From Candidozyma auris (Eukaryota > Ascomycota > Pichiomycetes > Serinales > Metschnikowiaceae): a stretch of 64,000 nt of DNA. The notes below the pieces were generated by a model, which saw only the letters and a program-made list of their open reading frames with translations, did not search any database and had not been told where the DNA came from. A program made the position numbers and the translations under genes. Where the stretch lies: the NCBI RefSeq assembly GCF_003013715.1, contig NC_072812.1, positions 992,001-1,056,000 of the forward strand, given 5' to 3'. Positions within the stretch are counted from its first letter, which is position 1; every line of letters starts with the position of its first letter. This document shows positions 30,080 through 41,548 of the stretch, one piece after another.

Positions 30080-30388
30080 TTCTTGACCCTGACTCAAATC
30101 ACCTTGACCTTGCTGGCCCAACTTCAGTCTCAACTTGTTCACCTCCTCCTCGAGCTCCTTCACCCGATTCTCCAAATTCACAGTATACCCCTTGGGAAAC
30201 GCTCGTCGGGACAATTTGTCGGAGGTTGTGCACTCGAAGCCAATGGCAGAGCACTTGTTGCAAGGGGTGGCCCCGTCACACTTGATCTTCTTCATTCGGC
30301 ATCGGTCACACGCCTGCGACACCCGTAGGAGCCCATTTTTCGTCAGAATGAGCTTTTGGCTGCTATCTTCGGTTTTCACGTCGACCAT
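27131..30388 (-). CDS. Zn(2)-Cys(6) transcription factor, Cat8/Sip4 type
   Basis: A 1085-residue zinc-cluster activator. The binuclear cluster is at residues 27-53 with classic spacing C-x2-C-x6-C-x5-C-x2-C-x6-C (Cys27, 30, 37, 43, 46, 53). The linker [19 protein letters not shown] and the following coiled coil ([15 protein letters not shown]) are the signature of Cat8/Sip4 proteins, which activate gluconeogenic and alternative-carbon genes through CSRE sites. A long polyglutamine tract follows, then the fungal middle-homology region and an acidic C-terminal part. The frame extends to a TTG at 30439, but the first ATG is at 30388. Cat8 versus Sip4 versus a clade-specific paralogue cannot be decided by eye. 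Lying next to XYL2 is suggestive of shared carbon physiology but does not show regulation. Confidence 0.85.
30029..30083 (-). repeat. CAG/CAA repeat coding polyglutamine
   Basis: Plus-strand GTTGCT/GCTGCT triplets encode about 14 consecutive Gln plus flanking Gln-rich sequence in the zinc-cluster factor. Such tracts often vary in length between strains. Confidence 0.85.
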
Positions 30389-30980
30389 GGGCGTTGAAAA
30401 TGTGGAAGATGTGGGAGTTGTTTGGGATTTATTTTGCAACCGTAGAGGAATTTCGGGACAGTGGAAGAGTCGCTGAGGTCAATATATATGGAGTGCGCGG
30501 TGCCCCAGATTCTGACTGCATTTGTGGAGCAGTTCCCCTCGGTTGTTCGGAACTGGGGTTATGCGAATCGCCTGCACCCGGCTCCCGCCGGGATGTAGCA
30601 ATGCCCTATGATATTCACAACCCTGCCTTTCATTTTTTTTTTTTCTTTATATATTGGACAAAACCACTGGCTAAATGCCGATTCGAATTATCTAGACTCC
30701 TCGTTTGCTGATCTTGTAAGTGTCTTGTGTCCCTAAACAGCGGGGTAGTATCAATTTGTACTGGCTGCAAAATCACTCAGAAGCATGCTCCTTCACGCCT
30801 CACATCAAAACTCTCACTTACCTTACAATACTTAACCATAATGTAAATATCCATTTTTGAAGATCCGCTACACATAAATGCAGCAACCCATTATCCAGGT
30901 TGCAAACCCAAAAAAAAAAAAAAAATAAAACTATGTGCTTTTTGATGATTTTGTTGTTCCTGACCAGTACTTCTCGCAAC
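30389..30980. other. intergenic, zinc-cluster gene promoter
   Basis: Upstream of the Cat8/Sip4-like gene and downstream of ILV2. It has a T-run at 30633-30644, an A-run of about 16 at 30908-30924 and one GCAGCC element. No gene seen. Confidence 0.55.
30762..30772 (-). promoter_or_regulatory. TTYGCAGCCA element, copy 8
   Basis: TGGCTGCAAAA on the plus strand, about 375 bp upstream of the zinc-cluster gene start. Confidence 0.45.
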
Positions 30981-33023
30981 TCAGTGCTTACCACCGGTTC
31001 TCTCCCTTCTCAACTCTTTCTCTTGTTTCTCCACCTCTTCGTCGTAGATGATGAACTCGTGCAAGGCCTTGCCTCCAGGAACCATTGGCAACACTGGCAC
31101 CTTCTTCTCCACAATGGCCTCCAACAACACTGGGCCCTTGCAGTCCAAAAATTCCTTCACCTTAGACGCCATATCTTCCTGCTTCGAAAGACGAATACCC
31201 GTGACACCCATGGCTTCAGCCAACTTCATGAAATCAGGGTTCAGCTGATGCGTGTGCGAGTATCTGTGCTCATAGAAAAGCGACTGCCATTGCGTCACCA
31301 TACCTTGTTCTTCGTTGTTCAACACACAGATCTTCACTGGGGCACCAGCCTGAACCGCCGACGAAAGCTCCATAAGAGTCATGTTGAACGATGCATCACC
31401 ATCGATGTCAATCACCATGGCGTCGGGCTTTCCAATCTGAGCACCAATGGCGGCAGGAAGACCGAATCCCATGGTTCCCAAACCACCCGATGTGATGAAG
31501 CTTCTTGGTTTCGTCCACTCGAAATGCTGGGCTGCCCACATCTGGTGCTGGCCCACACCGGTGGTGACAATGACATCTTTGTCGTAATTCTGAGTCTGTT
31601 TGCTGATTTCTCTGATCAATGTCTGGGGCTTGATGAGAGAACCCGGCGTCTCCTTCATGTATGCATATGGGTATTGTTCCTTCCACTTATGGATCTGGCC
31701 CATCCACTCCTTTCTCTCGGGCACCTCCTTGACCAATGGCAAGAAAGACGCAAGGTTGCTGGTCACATCACCCTCGATGGCTTCGGTGGCCACCACAACC
31801 TTGTTGATGTTCTTGGGGCTGATCTCAAAGTGGATAATACCACCTCTTCCTTCCTGGGCAGCCAATCTCGCGGCAGGAGCAAACTTTGAGACCGCAAGAG
31901 TGACTCTGTCATCGAAACGAGCGCCCAAAGCGATGATCAAGTCGGCGTTCTGGATGGCCGTGTTGGCAGCAGCGTTACCGTGCATACCCAAAAAATCAAG
32001 CGACTTTTCGTCCCTCTGGTCAAACGCACCCAAACCTTGAATGGTGGTGGTGACAGGAATGGTGGCCTTGTCTGCAAGCTCCTTCAACAACTTGGGACCG
32101 TTCTCATTGTTCAAGATACCAGCACCGACATAGAGAATGGGCTTCTTGGCCTTGTTCAACAAAGCTGCCGCGCGCTCGATGGCCTCGGTTGTGAACTTGG
32201 TGGTGAAGCGCTTGGTGATCTGAGAGAGAGCGTTCGAGGGCAAGGTTGTGTTGATAGGAATAGCCTCTCTGAGAATAGAGGCAGTAACATCCTTTGGAAG
32301 ATCAACCAACACGGGGCCTGGACGACCCGTGGTGGCAATCTCAAACGCCTCATTGATTCTTCTGGGCAACTCAGCAACGTTTTTCACCATCACGTTCCAT
32401 TTCGTGCATGGTCTGGAAATACCAATCACATCGGCTTCCTGGAACGAGTCTGTACCGATCGACGTTGTAGGCACCTGACCCGTGAACACAATCAAGGGAA
32501 CACCGTCCATAAGAGCGTCCTGCATTGCCGTGACCACGTTGGTGGCCCCAGGACCTGAAGTGACCAAAACTACCCCTGGTTTCAGCGTCGCTCTGGCATA
32601 GCCCTCAGCCATGTGACCAGCACCTTGCTCGTGTCTGGGCAAAACAAATTTGAACTTGTCTGAGTTGTAGATGGCGTCGAAAACAGGCAAGATGGCGCCT
32701 CCAGCGTATCCAAACACGGTATCGACGTTGTGCCTCAACATCATCTCGTGGAAGATTTCTCCACCGGTGAGCCCAATGAAGGAGTCGTCCATGGTGGATT
32801 TCTTGGTGAGTTTCTGTGCTCCTTTATCCTGGGGCTCCTGGTCGAAAGAGGGAGCCGGCGTGGGACGAGAGGAGCTCGAAGCCTGGCCGTGGGTCATTGT
32901 GGCCTTGGAATTTCTGGTATTCGTTAAAGTTCTCTGCTGGGAGCAGGCAGCTTTGAGCGCCTGGGCCGATCTGGCAAACGTGCGGGGGCCAAGACGGCTC
33001 GAAAAACGAGCTGACAGAAGCAT
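30981..33023 (-). CDS. ILV2: acetolactate synthase catalytic subunit
   Basis: Mitochondrial thiamine-diphosphate enzyme that condenses pyruvate to acetolactate (or with 2-ketobutyrate to acetohydroxybutyrate), the first common step of valine, isoleucine and leucine synthesis. The 680-residue protein begins with an Arg/Ser-rich presequence (MLLSARFSSRLGPRTFARSA). It has the ThDP-activating Glu132 in LPRHEQGAGHMAEGYA, a central FAD/DHAP-like domain, and the C-terminal ThDP motif GDASFNMTLMEL...NNEEQGMVTQWQ. The frame is open to 33134, but the ATG at 33023 starts the presequence cleanly. The promoter holds a Gcn4 site and a perfect Leu3 palindrome, matching general and branched-chain amino acid control known for ILV2 in S. 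cerevisiae. Confidence 0.97.
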   Translation of the reverse strand: MLLSARFSSRLGPRTFARSAQALKAACSQQRTLTNTRNSKATMTHGQASSSSRPTPAPSFDQEPQDKGAQKLTKKSTMDDSFIGLTGGEIFHEMMLRHNVDTVFGYAGGAILPVFDAIYNSDKFKFVLPRHEQGAGHMAEGYARATLKPGVVLVTSGPGATNVVTAMQDALMDGVPLIVFTGQVPTTSIGTDSFQEADVIGISRPCTKWNVMVKNVAELPRRINEAFEIATTGRPGPVLVDLPKDVTASILREAIPINTTLPSNALSQITKRFTTKFTTEAIERAAALLNKAKKPILYVGAGILNNENGPKLLKELADKATIPVTTTIQGLGAFDQRDEKSLDFLGMHGNAAANTAIQNADLIIALGARFDDRVTLAVSKFAPAARLAAQEGRGGIIHFEISPKNINKVVVATEAIEGDVTSNLASFLPLVKEVPERKEWMGQIHKWKEQYPYAYMKETPGSLIKPQTLIREISKQTQNYDKDVIVTTGVGQHQMWAAQHFEWTKPRSFITSGGLGTMGFGLPAAIGAQIGKPDAMVIDIDGDASFNMTLMELSSAVQAGAPVKICVLNNEEQGMVTQWQSLFYEHRYSHTHQLNPDFMKLAEAMGVTGIRLSKQEDMASKVKEFLDCKGPVLLEAIVEKKVPVLPMVPGGKALHEFIIYDEEVEKQEKELRRERTGGKH

Positions 33024-33126
33024 GTTGTAAAGGGTTGATGATCTCTCAGGGATTTGTTGAAAAAAACAAGAAAAAGCCTCTTCTTGTGTCTGCCTGGAGA
33101 AGTTTGGTGTCTTATAGGGTTGATTA

Positions 33127-33133
33127 TGAGTCA
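33127..33133. promoter_or_regulatory. Gcn4-type site
   Basis: TGAGTCA, the full Gcn4/AP-1 palindrome core, 104 bp upstream of the ILV2 start codon. Confidence 0.65.
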
Positions 33134-33450
33134 AAAATTTATTCGCACTTTTTCACCTAAAGAGCGTCCTGTGTACAGGGCGAGCGCAGTTCCGTCACCG
33201 GGGCAGCGGAGGCATCTCTTCAGAAAACATCGCCGTTGCTGCATGGTAAGTAGACCTCCTCACGTGACCATTAGTTGCGTACTAGTAGTACGTACCGCTG
33301 ATGGTATGTGGGTTTATTTGGAAAAAAAAAATATCTTCTCGAATCCCGATGGCAGCCCTCTTCAACTTCAAATCCCGTAATTTTTCACCCCACGGCTGAG
33401 TAAATCTCTCACGTGATGCGATCGCAGAAAAAATAGTCTCGCATTTTTCC

Positions 33451-33460
33451 CCGGTACCGG
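33451..33460. promoter_or_regulatory. Leu3-type site
   Basis: CCGGTACCGG, a perfect match to the Leu3 consensus CCGGNNCCGG, 428 bp upstream of ILV2. ILV2 is a known Leu3 target in S. cerevisiae. Confidence 0.7.
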
Positions 33461-33573
33461 CGGGGTGCATCTGATTTAAACTCTACCCCAGAAAATTGCC
33501 CATTACATTGCTTAACCGTACTATTTTTATAAAAAATTTCCTAAAACTCTTTTAATTTTTTTTCTTGTCCCCC

Positions 33574-35058
33574 TTAGTCCTCTTTCTGTCTCGGAAGATC
33601 CTCCTTCTCGTTCAGTTGACTGTCTTCGTTGCTCGAGATCACGCCGCTCAGCGTATCTGGATCAACTCTATGGTATATCTCGTCGGGTTCTACCCCCACA
33701 ACTTCCTCGATGGGCTCTGATATTTTCTCTTTCGGCGTCGCTGGCAGGCCCCAGTCCAAAAAGTCTCTTCTTACTTCCACGTAGTCATAGGCAAACTCAC
33801 CTATCTGGTCCTCGTCGATACCTTGCTCCTCGGCAGCGTAGTCTGCTCTCAAATGGAGACCCGGGATGTTGTCGATGACAAAACACAACACGGCAGTTAC
33901 GGCAGCAGAATAGGCTGTGGTGGCCAAAATGTACACGATTTGAATGTACAATTGCTTCCAGTTGTGGTCGATCCACCCACCTTCGTGATCGGTGACATTG
34001 TCGTAGCCAATCACTGTTTTGGAACCAAAGATACCGTTAAAGAGTAAGCCAATAATTCCCGCGATACCGTGCTCTGCCATGACATCAAGAGAGTCATCCA
34101 CACGAAGCAAGTACTTGAGCTGGGTGGAGAAGTTACACACAATGCCGGCGGTTATACCCAAAACCACAGAGGCCCACAAGGGAATAATGCCTGAAGATGG
34201 AGTGGCGGCCACGAGACCCGAAATGCATCCTGAGCACGCAGCAACCATCGACCACTTCTTCTCGAGGCGGAAATCCAAAAGACACCAGGTAATAGCTCCA
34301 AAAGCACCACACAAGTGGGTGTTGAGCATAGCATATGGCACCTTCACAGAAACGTTACCGCAAGAGAACCCGTTGAAAAATAACCAGCCAAAGTACAATA
34401 GAGACGTGCCCAAAAAGATTGTGGAAATGTTGTGTGGTCTGTAATTAATCATGAGGTCCTGGTTTCTTCTTCCCAAGAAGGCAGAGTAGACAAACGCAGA
34501 AACACCCGAAAGAATTTCCACAGGGCCACCTCCAGCGTAGTCCAAAGCCCCACCTCTCCAGGTCAGCGCCCAGCCGCCGCCCCAAATCCAGTACACGACA
34601 GGACTGTAGACGATGGTGGACCACAAGAAGAAAAAGACAATGGTGGGCAAAAAGCGGCCACGTTCGGCAATACAGGCGCCTGCTAAAATGGCCAAAGTGA
34701 CCAACAAAAACTGTAATTGAAAAAGACCGTAGGCAACTTCAGGGTAAGTGGCATCAACGTCTTTTTTGCCCACAACATGTTTAAACCCGAACGCCCTCAA
34801 ATCGCCAATAAACCCATTGCTTGATTCAGAAAATGCCAAAGAGTATCCCCAAAAATACCATGCAAAACAACCAATGAACGACGACATTATCACCACCCAG
34901 ATGGCAGAAAGTGCCGATTTTCTTCTTGACAAACCAGAATATAGAAATGCCAAACCGGGCACCATCACCCAAATTGCTGAAGATGCAATGGTGAACAATA
35001 ACACCTCTGACTGGTTATATTCTTCGTTCTCCGTGAAGAGTTTTCTCCTGGAAAGCAT
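33574..35058 (-). CDS. ammonium transporter, Mep1/Mep3 type
   Basis: Plasma-membrane ammonium transporter of the Amt/Mep/Rh family, 494 residues with an extracellular N-terminus, eleven membrane segments and a cytosolic tail. Substrate-path residues are visible: Asp173 in LDYAGGGPVE, and His330 in VMAEHGIAGIIG for the second twin-His. The first twin-His is replaced by Glu181, the substitution typical of S. cerevisiae Mep1 and Mep3 and not of the sensor Mep2, so this is probably the high-capacity transporter (Mep1 in Candida naming). The tail is acidic and Ser-rich. The 1.4 kb upstream gap has many GATA motifs, in keeping with nitrogen catabolite control by Gat1/Gln3. Confidence 0.93.
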   Translation of the reverse strand: MLSRRKLFTENEEYNQSEVLLFTIASSAIWVMVPGLAFLYSGLSRRKSALSAIWVVIMSSFIGCFAWYFWGYSLAFSESSNGFIGDLRAFGFKHVVGKKDVDATYPEVAYGLFQLQFLLVTLAILAGACIAERGRFLPTIVFFFLWSTIVYSPVVYWIWGGGWALTWRGGALDYAGGGPVEILSGVSAFVYSAFLGRRNQDLMINYRPHNISTIFLGTSLLYFGWLFFNGFSCGNVSVKVPYAMLNTHLCGAFGAITWCLLDFRLEKKWSMVAACSGCISGLVAATPSSGIIPLWASVVLGITAGIVCNFSTQLKYLLRVDDSLDVMAEHGIAGIIGLLFNGIFGSKTVIGYDNVTDHEGGWIDHNWKQLYIQIVYILATTAYSAAVTAVLCFVIDNIPGLHLRADYAAEEQGIDEDQIGEFAYDYVEVRRDFLDWGLPATPKEKISEPIEEVVGVEPDEIYHRVDPDTLSGVISSNEDSQLNEKEDLPRQKED

Positions 35059-36456
35059 GATGCAAAATTAGATGTGAGGATATTGTCTAGGTAGATAATG
35101 AATTTGGCAAAAAAAGAAAGAAAAGATTTCAAAGATGTTGAAGAAGTCGAAGTGAAACAAAAAAGTGGAGGTTTATGCACATGAGGGCATCTGGCCGTAT
35201 TTAAGTGAGTAGGCGTGAGGCGAAACCATGAAGACTCAGGCCTGCTGCAATGCATGGCGAGTACATAAGAGGCAGAAACCGCAAGAACGCACACCTTAAT
35301 GAAAAAAAAAAAAAAATATATCGAAGTAACGTCAACCAACAGATTCTTGTTCTTTCCTGCGGCAATCTTCTTTCCAATGGAATATACCCAGACATCCAAT
35401 GACTTTTCGCCAACCAGGGACCAAGAGTCGTTCAAGGCGTGGTTACTGGGCTAGGTGCAGACCATGGCAGTTGATTATTCGATGGAGATTGCCTTTATCA
35501 GTGGCGTGTGTGCAGGACGGTAAGTGTTCTTTTGAGCCGGCGAGATAAAGCAGCTGACAGAGCAACCGACGGCGGTGTTGGTACCCGAAAGCTAAAAAAT
35601 CGAGAGACATCGCTTAAGAAGCAGCAGAAAGTCTTCTCACCCACGCCTTTTGAAAATTTGGTGAGAAAGAATGTTTTGATCTGGTATCATCATGGGATTT
35701 TTTTTTTTGCAACCTGTCATCGGAAAAACCTCAATCGTGCGCCGGGATTTTCCATGCCCAACGAACGACAATTTCAACAATTCACAAAGATTGAAACCGC
35801 TACTTTTCTTTGCTTGTAAAGAAGCCGACAAATTTTAAAAACGGTAGTTTTCGAAGATCTTTAGCACAATCTACTGCTTTTTTTCTTTATTTTTTTTTGT
35901 GGGGCCCTTAAAGGACTCCGCCTATCGCTCCGGGCACCACCGGGACGATTTATTCCTCTCGCTTCGAAAACGCTAGTACTGCACATAGTGCTGTCTATCT
36001 GCTGCGATAACGTACTTCCAACCATTTCATTGGCCGCGGCCCTTGACTCTATAGATAACGTTTTGTCTCGCCGTACATCAGAGCAACGTGAGGCGTTCCA
36101 GGCACGGAAATGGGCTCAGCCTAGCATGACTGGATTATCATAAAGCTCGTGCGAAAAATTCAAATACAAGGACATTGGAACCAGTAGCAGCATTTCCATT
36201 CTTCTAAGGTCCCATTGAAACAGTCATTTATTCGTAAAGAGCTTTGCTTTATGGATCGAGACCAAGTATTGATAAATTCAAGTTCTTTCAAATCTGAATG
36301 GACACTGCAGTGGATGTGGAGATCGGAAAGAATGCGTCATGTTTTTGTTGTTTTTACATGACTACTTCATCTGTGAACGGCTGAACATGCCTGTGCTTAG
36401 AATTTCAGCCGTAAATGGCGGTTATATGTACAAGTATAGAATCCACGCTTGCCGTC
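35059..36456. other. intergenic, GATA-rich promoter of the ammonium transporter
   Basis: Unusually long upstream region. GATAA or TTATC cores occur at 35094, 35495, 35544, 36006, 36054, 36135 and 36271, two of them as CGATAACGTAC/AGATAACG. An A-run of 15 lies at 35301-35315. Open frames of 60-150 codons show no domains. Probably a regulatory region for the transporter gene. Confidence 0.55.
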
Positions 36457-37563
36457 TTAGATCTGCCACCAGTACTTCTCCACGAAATGGAACGTTTCAA
36501 AGCCCACCTCCACCATGATAAGTATTATGATGGTCCACTCAAGTCGTGTGCCTTTCTTCTCATTCAAAACGCTTAGTAGCGCCCTCTGCTCTTCCGTCAC
36601 GTAATCAAGCTTCCTATTCATGATCAGAATGCGCAGCTGGATGTCGAGCCTGCGGCTGATTGATTCGTAAATCTTCTCTAAGTTGGGCTCCGACCAGTAC
36701 AAGTCTGGGGTCTCGATGAGTTCGGAGTAGAGATTGAGTTTACCTCGGATCAAAAAAAGACGCCCCGTGAGCTTCAAGATTTCAGACTCTTTCGTTTTCA
36801 ATTCAAGACCCTTGGAAAGCACCTCGCTGTTGTCTCGCGTCAAACTGATGTGTTTTTCTAGCGATTCTTCGAGGATCGAGAGCCTTGTTGATCTCGAGAG
36901 CCCGACTGCAAACGCAGCTTTCTCCAAAAGACGCTGCTCGGGATCGCTTCCTTGACATACAAACACGTCTTCTTGCACGAACGAAGGCCCCGGATCCTCC
37001 TGCTCGGCGGAAGGTGGCTCCAACGAGATATAGTCCATTTCTTCACTTTCTGCCTCGTACTTCTCACTCACAGCGCTCCAGATATCGGGCACATACGCTT
37101 CCATCTCATGCTCTCCAATATTCCACCCTACGAGCGTTCCATTGGCCAATAACATGACATCCTTGCCATCTATCTGACATAAAAGCACTTCGTCCTCAAT
37201 TACTTTGGTGCTGGATGTGCCGTTCTTTCCGAGAATACTCCGAGCTTTATCGAGATCTATGGACTCTCCAATTGTCAACGACGTCACCGGTCTGAGCATG
37301 TCTACAAGAGATTCACGGTCAACCTCTTTGTTTTGCGATTTTGCTATAAGCGAAAGAAGCTTCGCCTCGCTCTTGTTCTCTGCCTTATGCAGCCACCGTA
37401 GCGACTGGAGTCCTGCTTTCTGAGTTTTCTTCTTTGCCACCTTTTTTGGATTCACAGGCACCGAAAGCGGCGGCCTTTTGAGCTCTGCAGCCATTTTGGA
37501 GCTGTTGAAGCGGACCCAGCTTGCGAAGCTTGAGCGTAAGCGAGGTTGGAGAAGTCTGAACAT
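36457..37563 (-). CDS. MRX10: mitochondrial DUF155 (RMND1-like) protein
   Basis: Member of the DUF155/RMND1 family; S. cerevisiae Mrx10 (YDR282C) sits in the mitochondrial inner membrane with the MIOREX/ribosome expression assemblies. The 368-residue protein has an Arg/Ser-rich presequence (MFRLLQPRLRSSFASWVRFNSS). The DUF155 domain includes DVMLLANGTLVGWNIGEHE and continues through GLSRSTRLSILEESLE, LKLTGRLFLIRGKLNL and the C-terminal coiled region. A hydrophobic segment (WTIIILIMVEVGFE) near the end is the usual membrane anchor. The extra-mitochondrial paralogues Rmd1/Rmd8 lack a presequence. The GCAGCC element lies 229 bp upstream. Confidence 0.88.
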   Translation of the reverse strand: MFRLLQPRLRSSFASWVRFNSSKMAAELKRPPLSVPVNPKKVAKKKTQKAGLQSLRWLHKAENKSEAKLLSLIAKSQNKEVDRESLVDMLRPVTSLTIGESIDLDKARSILGKNGTSSTKVIEDEVLLCQIDGKDVMLLANGTLVGWNIGEHEMEAYVPDIWSAVSEKYEAESEEMDYISLEPPSAEQEDPGPSFVQEDVFVCQGSDPEQRLLEKAAFAVGLSRSTRLSILEESLEKHISLTRDNSEVLSKGLELKTKESEILKLTGRLFLIRGKLNLYSELIETPDLYWSEPNLEKIYESISRRLDIQLRILIMNRKLDYVTEEQRALLSVLNEKKGTRLEWTIIILIMVEVGFETFHFVEKYWWQI

Positions 37564-39013
37564 GGAGATGGAGTCGGAAGATGTGGAGTCGGCAGTAGTC
37601 GCGATATAGTGGTGAAGTCACGTGAGTGTTCCTTCGAGAGAAATCAAACCGAAGCGGATCTTCAACCTCCAATTCTAATAGATTATGGGTCAGAGATAGC
37701 ATGGTTCTTTTTACTCAATGTAGGTCCTTCAATTATGGCCAATGAGCGAAGTAATTAGTGATGCCGAAGACTTCCCGGACTACATTTGAAATGGCTGCGA
37801 AAAAGAGCGACTTCTACAGAGCCCTATAATCTAGGACTCGCCAGCAAGTGTTGAGGAACAGAGTTTTGCAAGACGTGAGAGAAAAAGGCCTGCTCCAGAG
37901 TTATGAAGCTGTTAGTGTTTGTCGCAAACTGTAAATAAAGATTCATCACTTTATGTATGTCTCAAAGCGGTTTCAACTACGAATGGGTCTAGTCTCTGCA
38001 ACGAGAGGCAGCTTTTCAACAATGAACAACAAAAGCTCATTTCCAGTCGAAGCAGTATCTCTTTGAAAATTGTATCTGCCTCAATTGCGTCAGAGTTTCG
38101 ATTTTCAAAGTGTTGGGGGAACCTTCATAATAAAAAGAGAGATGAAACAAGTTTTTTTCTGAGTTCCTCGTACCTCTCCAAGTCCACAAAAATCTAATAC
38201 GGCCTCGTCAATTAGACAGTCTGCGTAAAGTGTTCTTTTTGTGTCATTAGGAACGTTCGGTGCCATGCGAGGGGCATCGCGGCAGAGAGACAGAGATCAT
38301 GAGAATTCGAGATCAATAATTTGCTGAACTTTTCCCTCAAAAGAAGGAAAAGAAGCCAAAAGGGAGATAAAGGGGTGTCATGTATCGTGCTAATGGCTCC
38401 CATGGAGAAAGTGGAAGAAGGTTCTTCATTCGTATATAGCAGTTCGGTTTGTGTGCAGTGCTGGAAAAAAGGTGATGTTTTTACTTATTCCCTATTGGGA
38501 TAGATAATTGTTTCATTACGCGGGTCTGGACGAAGAGTTCCTGATTTGAGGGGTGCAAGGCGTTTCGACCTCGCAAGGGCACAGCCGCGACAATGTCGTC
38601 GCTACCTCAGCAACCCTCGAGTCAACCAGCGACCACCAACCATAGTATATATCATATTGAAATAGATCTGAAGCCCTTGCTTCCCTGAATACGAAGATGA
38701 GTTTGAGTTTTCTCTAGCTACTCAATAGCCCAAATTACCGAAAGCTTTTTGTTCAGGAGTTGCAGCCGCGACATCCGGATAAGAGAGGTGCAACCCACAG
38801 GGCAGGGCCTAGTGCTTTTTTTGGACTCTGGCAGCCAAAAACAAAAATACAAAAAACGCCTCTGCTTCTATTTTCTTTACCGTTCCCACAAAGAAAGATT
38901 AAGCATTCCCCAGGCGTGACCAACCCTAAAAGCTCATCACTCCCCCATCGCTTCCCACAAATCTTTTTCCATAAAATCCCTTTTTCACTCCTCTATATCA
39001 GCGCTTTATAGAC
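37564..39013. other. intergenic, MRX10/GFA1 divergent promoter
   Basis: About 1.45 kb. It holds one exact GCAGCC element near MRX10, near-copies at 38760-38769 and 38828-38838 near GFA1, and a CACGTGA near 37620. A 92-codon frame at 37919-38197 lacks features and is not called. Confidence 0.55.
37792..37802 (-). promoter_or_regulatory. TTYGCAGCCA element, copy 9
   Basis: TGGCTGCGAAA on the plus strand, 229 bp upstream of MRX10. Confidence 0.45.
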
Positions 39014-41124
<2,111 letters not shown>

Positions 41125-41228
41125 ATAGAGTGCTGGAGAAACCTGAAGAAAGTGTTCCCATTACATGGCTGATTTAACACATTACATTTGTTTCATACAT
41201 AATTGATGTAGAGTTCAAAACAAAAAAA

Positions 41229-41548
41229 TCACGAGCGCTTAAAGTATTCGGACGACCCCAAGTATGCGGACGAGTAATCGAAGACGGATTCGCCGATTCC
41301 CAAATACTTTTTTGCGTAAAACTGAGCATTCTCGTTTGGAAGCTTGTCGAGATTTGGGCTGCTATTAGTAAACCATCTTTTGAGGAGGACATTAAATAAA
41401 GTCAACATACGTCAAACCTGTATTTCTTCTAATACCTGCCAAAATAGCAGATACGGCGATGAGGTCAGCGCCAATATGGAGAGATTTCGTTATGAGGCCC
41501 TTGCTGTTAATATAATATTTGAAATAATTTGTTTTTGGCACATACCAT
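41229..41548 (-). CDS. ATG44: mitofissin Atg44 (DUF1748), three exons
   Basis: Mitofissin is a small protein of the mitochondrial intermembrane space that drives membrane fission needed for mitophagy. Coding parts on the minus strand: 41546-41548 (just ATG), 41411-41499 and 41229-41358, total 222 nt, 73 residues, the length of S. cerevisiae Atg44 (YIL156W-B). Intron 1 (41500-41545, 46 nt) runs from GTATGT to TATTAAC and CAAG. Intron 2 (41359-41410, 52 nt) runs from GTATGT to TACTAAT and GCAG. Spliced protein features: MGLITKSLHIGADLIAVSAI near the start, then LAGIRRNTGLT joined across intron 2 to PNLDKLP, and YLGIGESVFDYSSAYLGSSE near the end, the DUF1748 pattern. All phases agree and each exon boundary keeps the family sequence. 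Convergent with GFA1, 104 bp apart. Confidence 0.9.
41359..41410 (-). other. ATG44: ATG44 intron 2 (52 nt)
   Basis: Minus strand: donor GTATGT at 41410-41405, branch TACTAAT, acceptor GCAG ending at 41359. Splits the Thr codon of TGLTP. Confidence 0.88.
41500..41545 (-). other. ATG44: ATG44 intron 1 (46 nt)
   Basis: Minus strand: donor GTATGT directly after the start codon, branch TATTAAC, acceptor CAAG ending at 41500. The nearer AG (AACAG) would put the next exon out of frame. Confidence 0.82.

Larger units (their letters stand above)
33024..33573. other. intergenic, ILV2 promoter
   Basis: Separates ILV2 from the 3' end of the ammonium transporter gene. It contains the Gcn4-type and Leu3-type sites, and CACGTGA boxes near 33260 and 33410. 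Confidence 0.65.

Noticed and set aside
37919..38197. 92-codon frame in the MRX10/GFA1 gap
   Set aside because: No recognisable features; lies in a shared promoter region.
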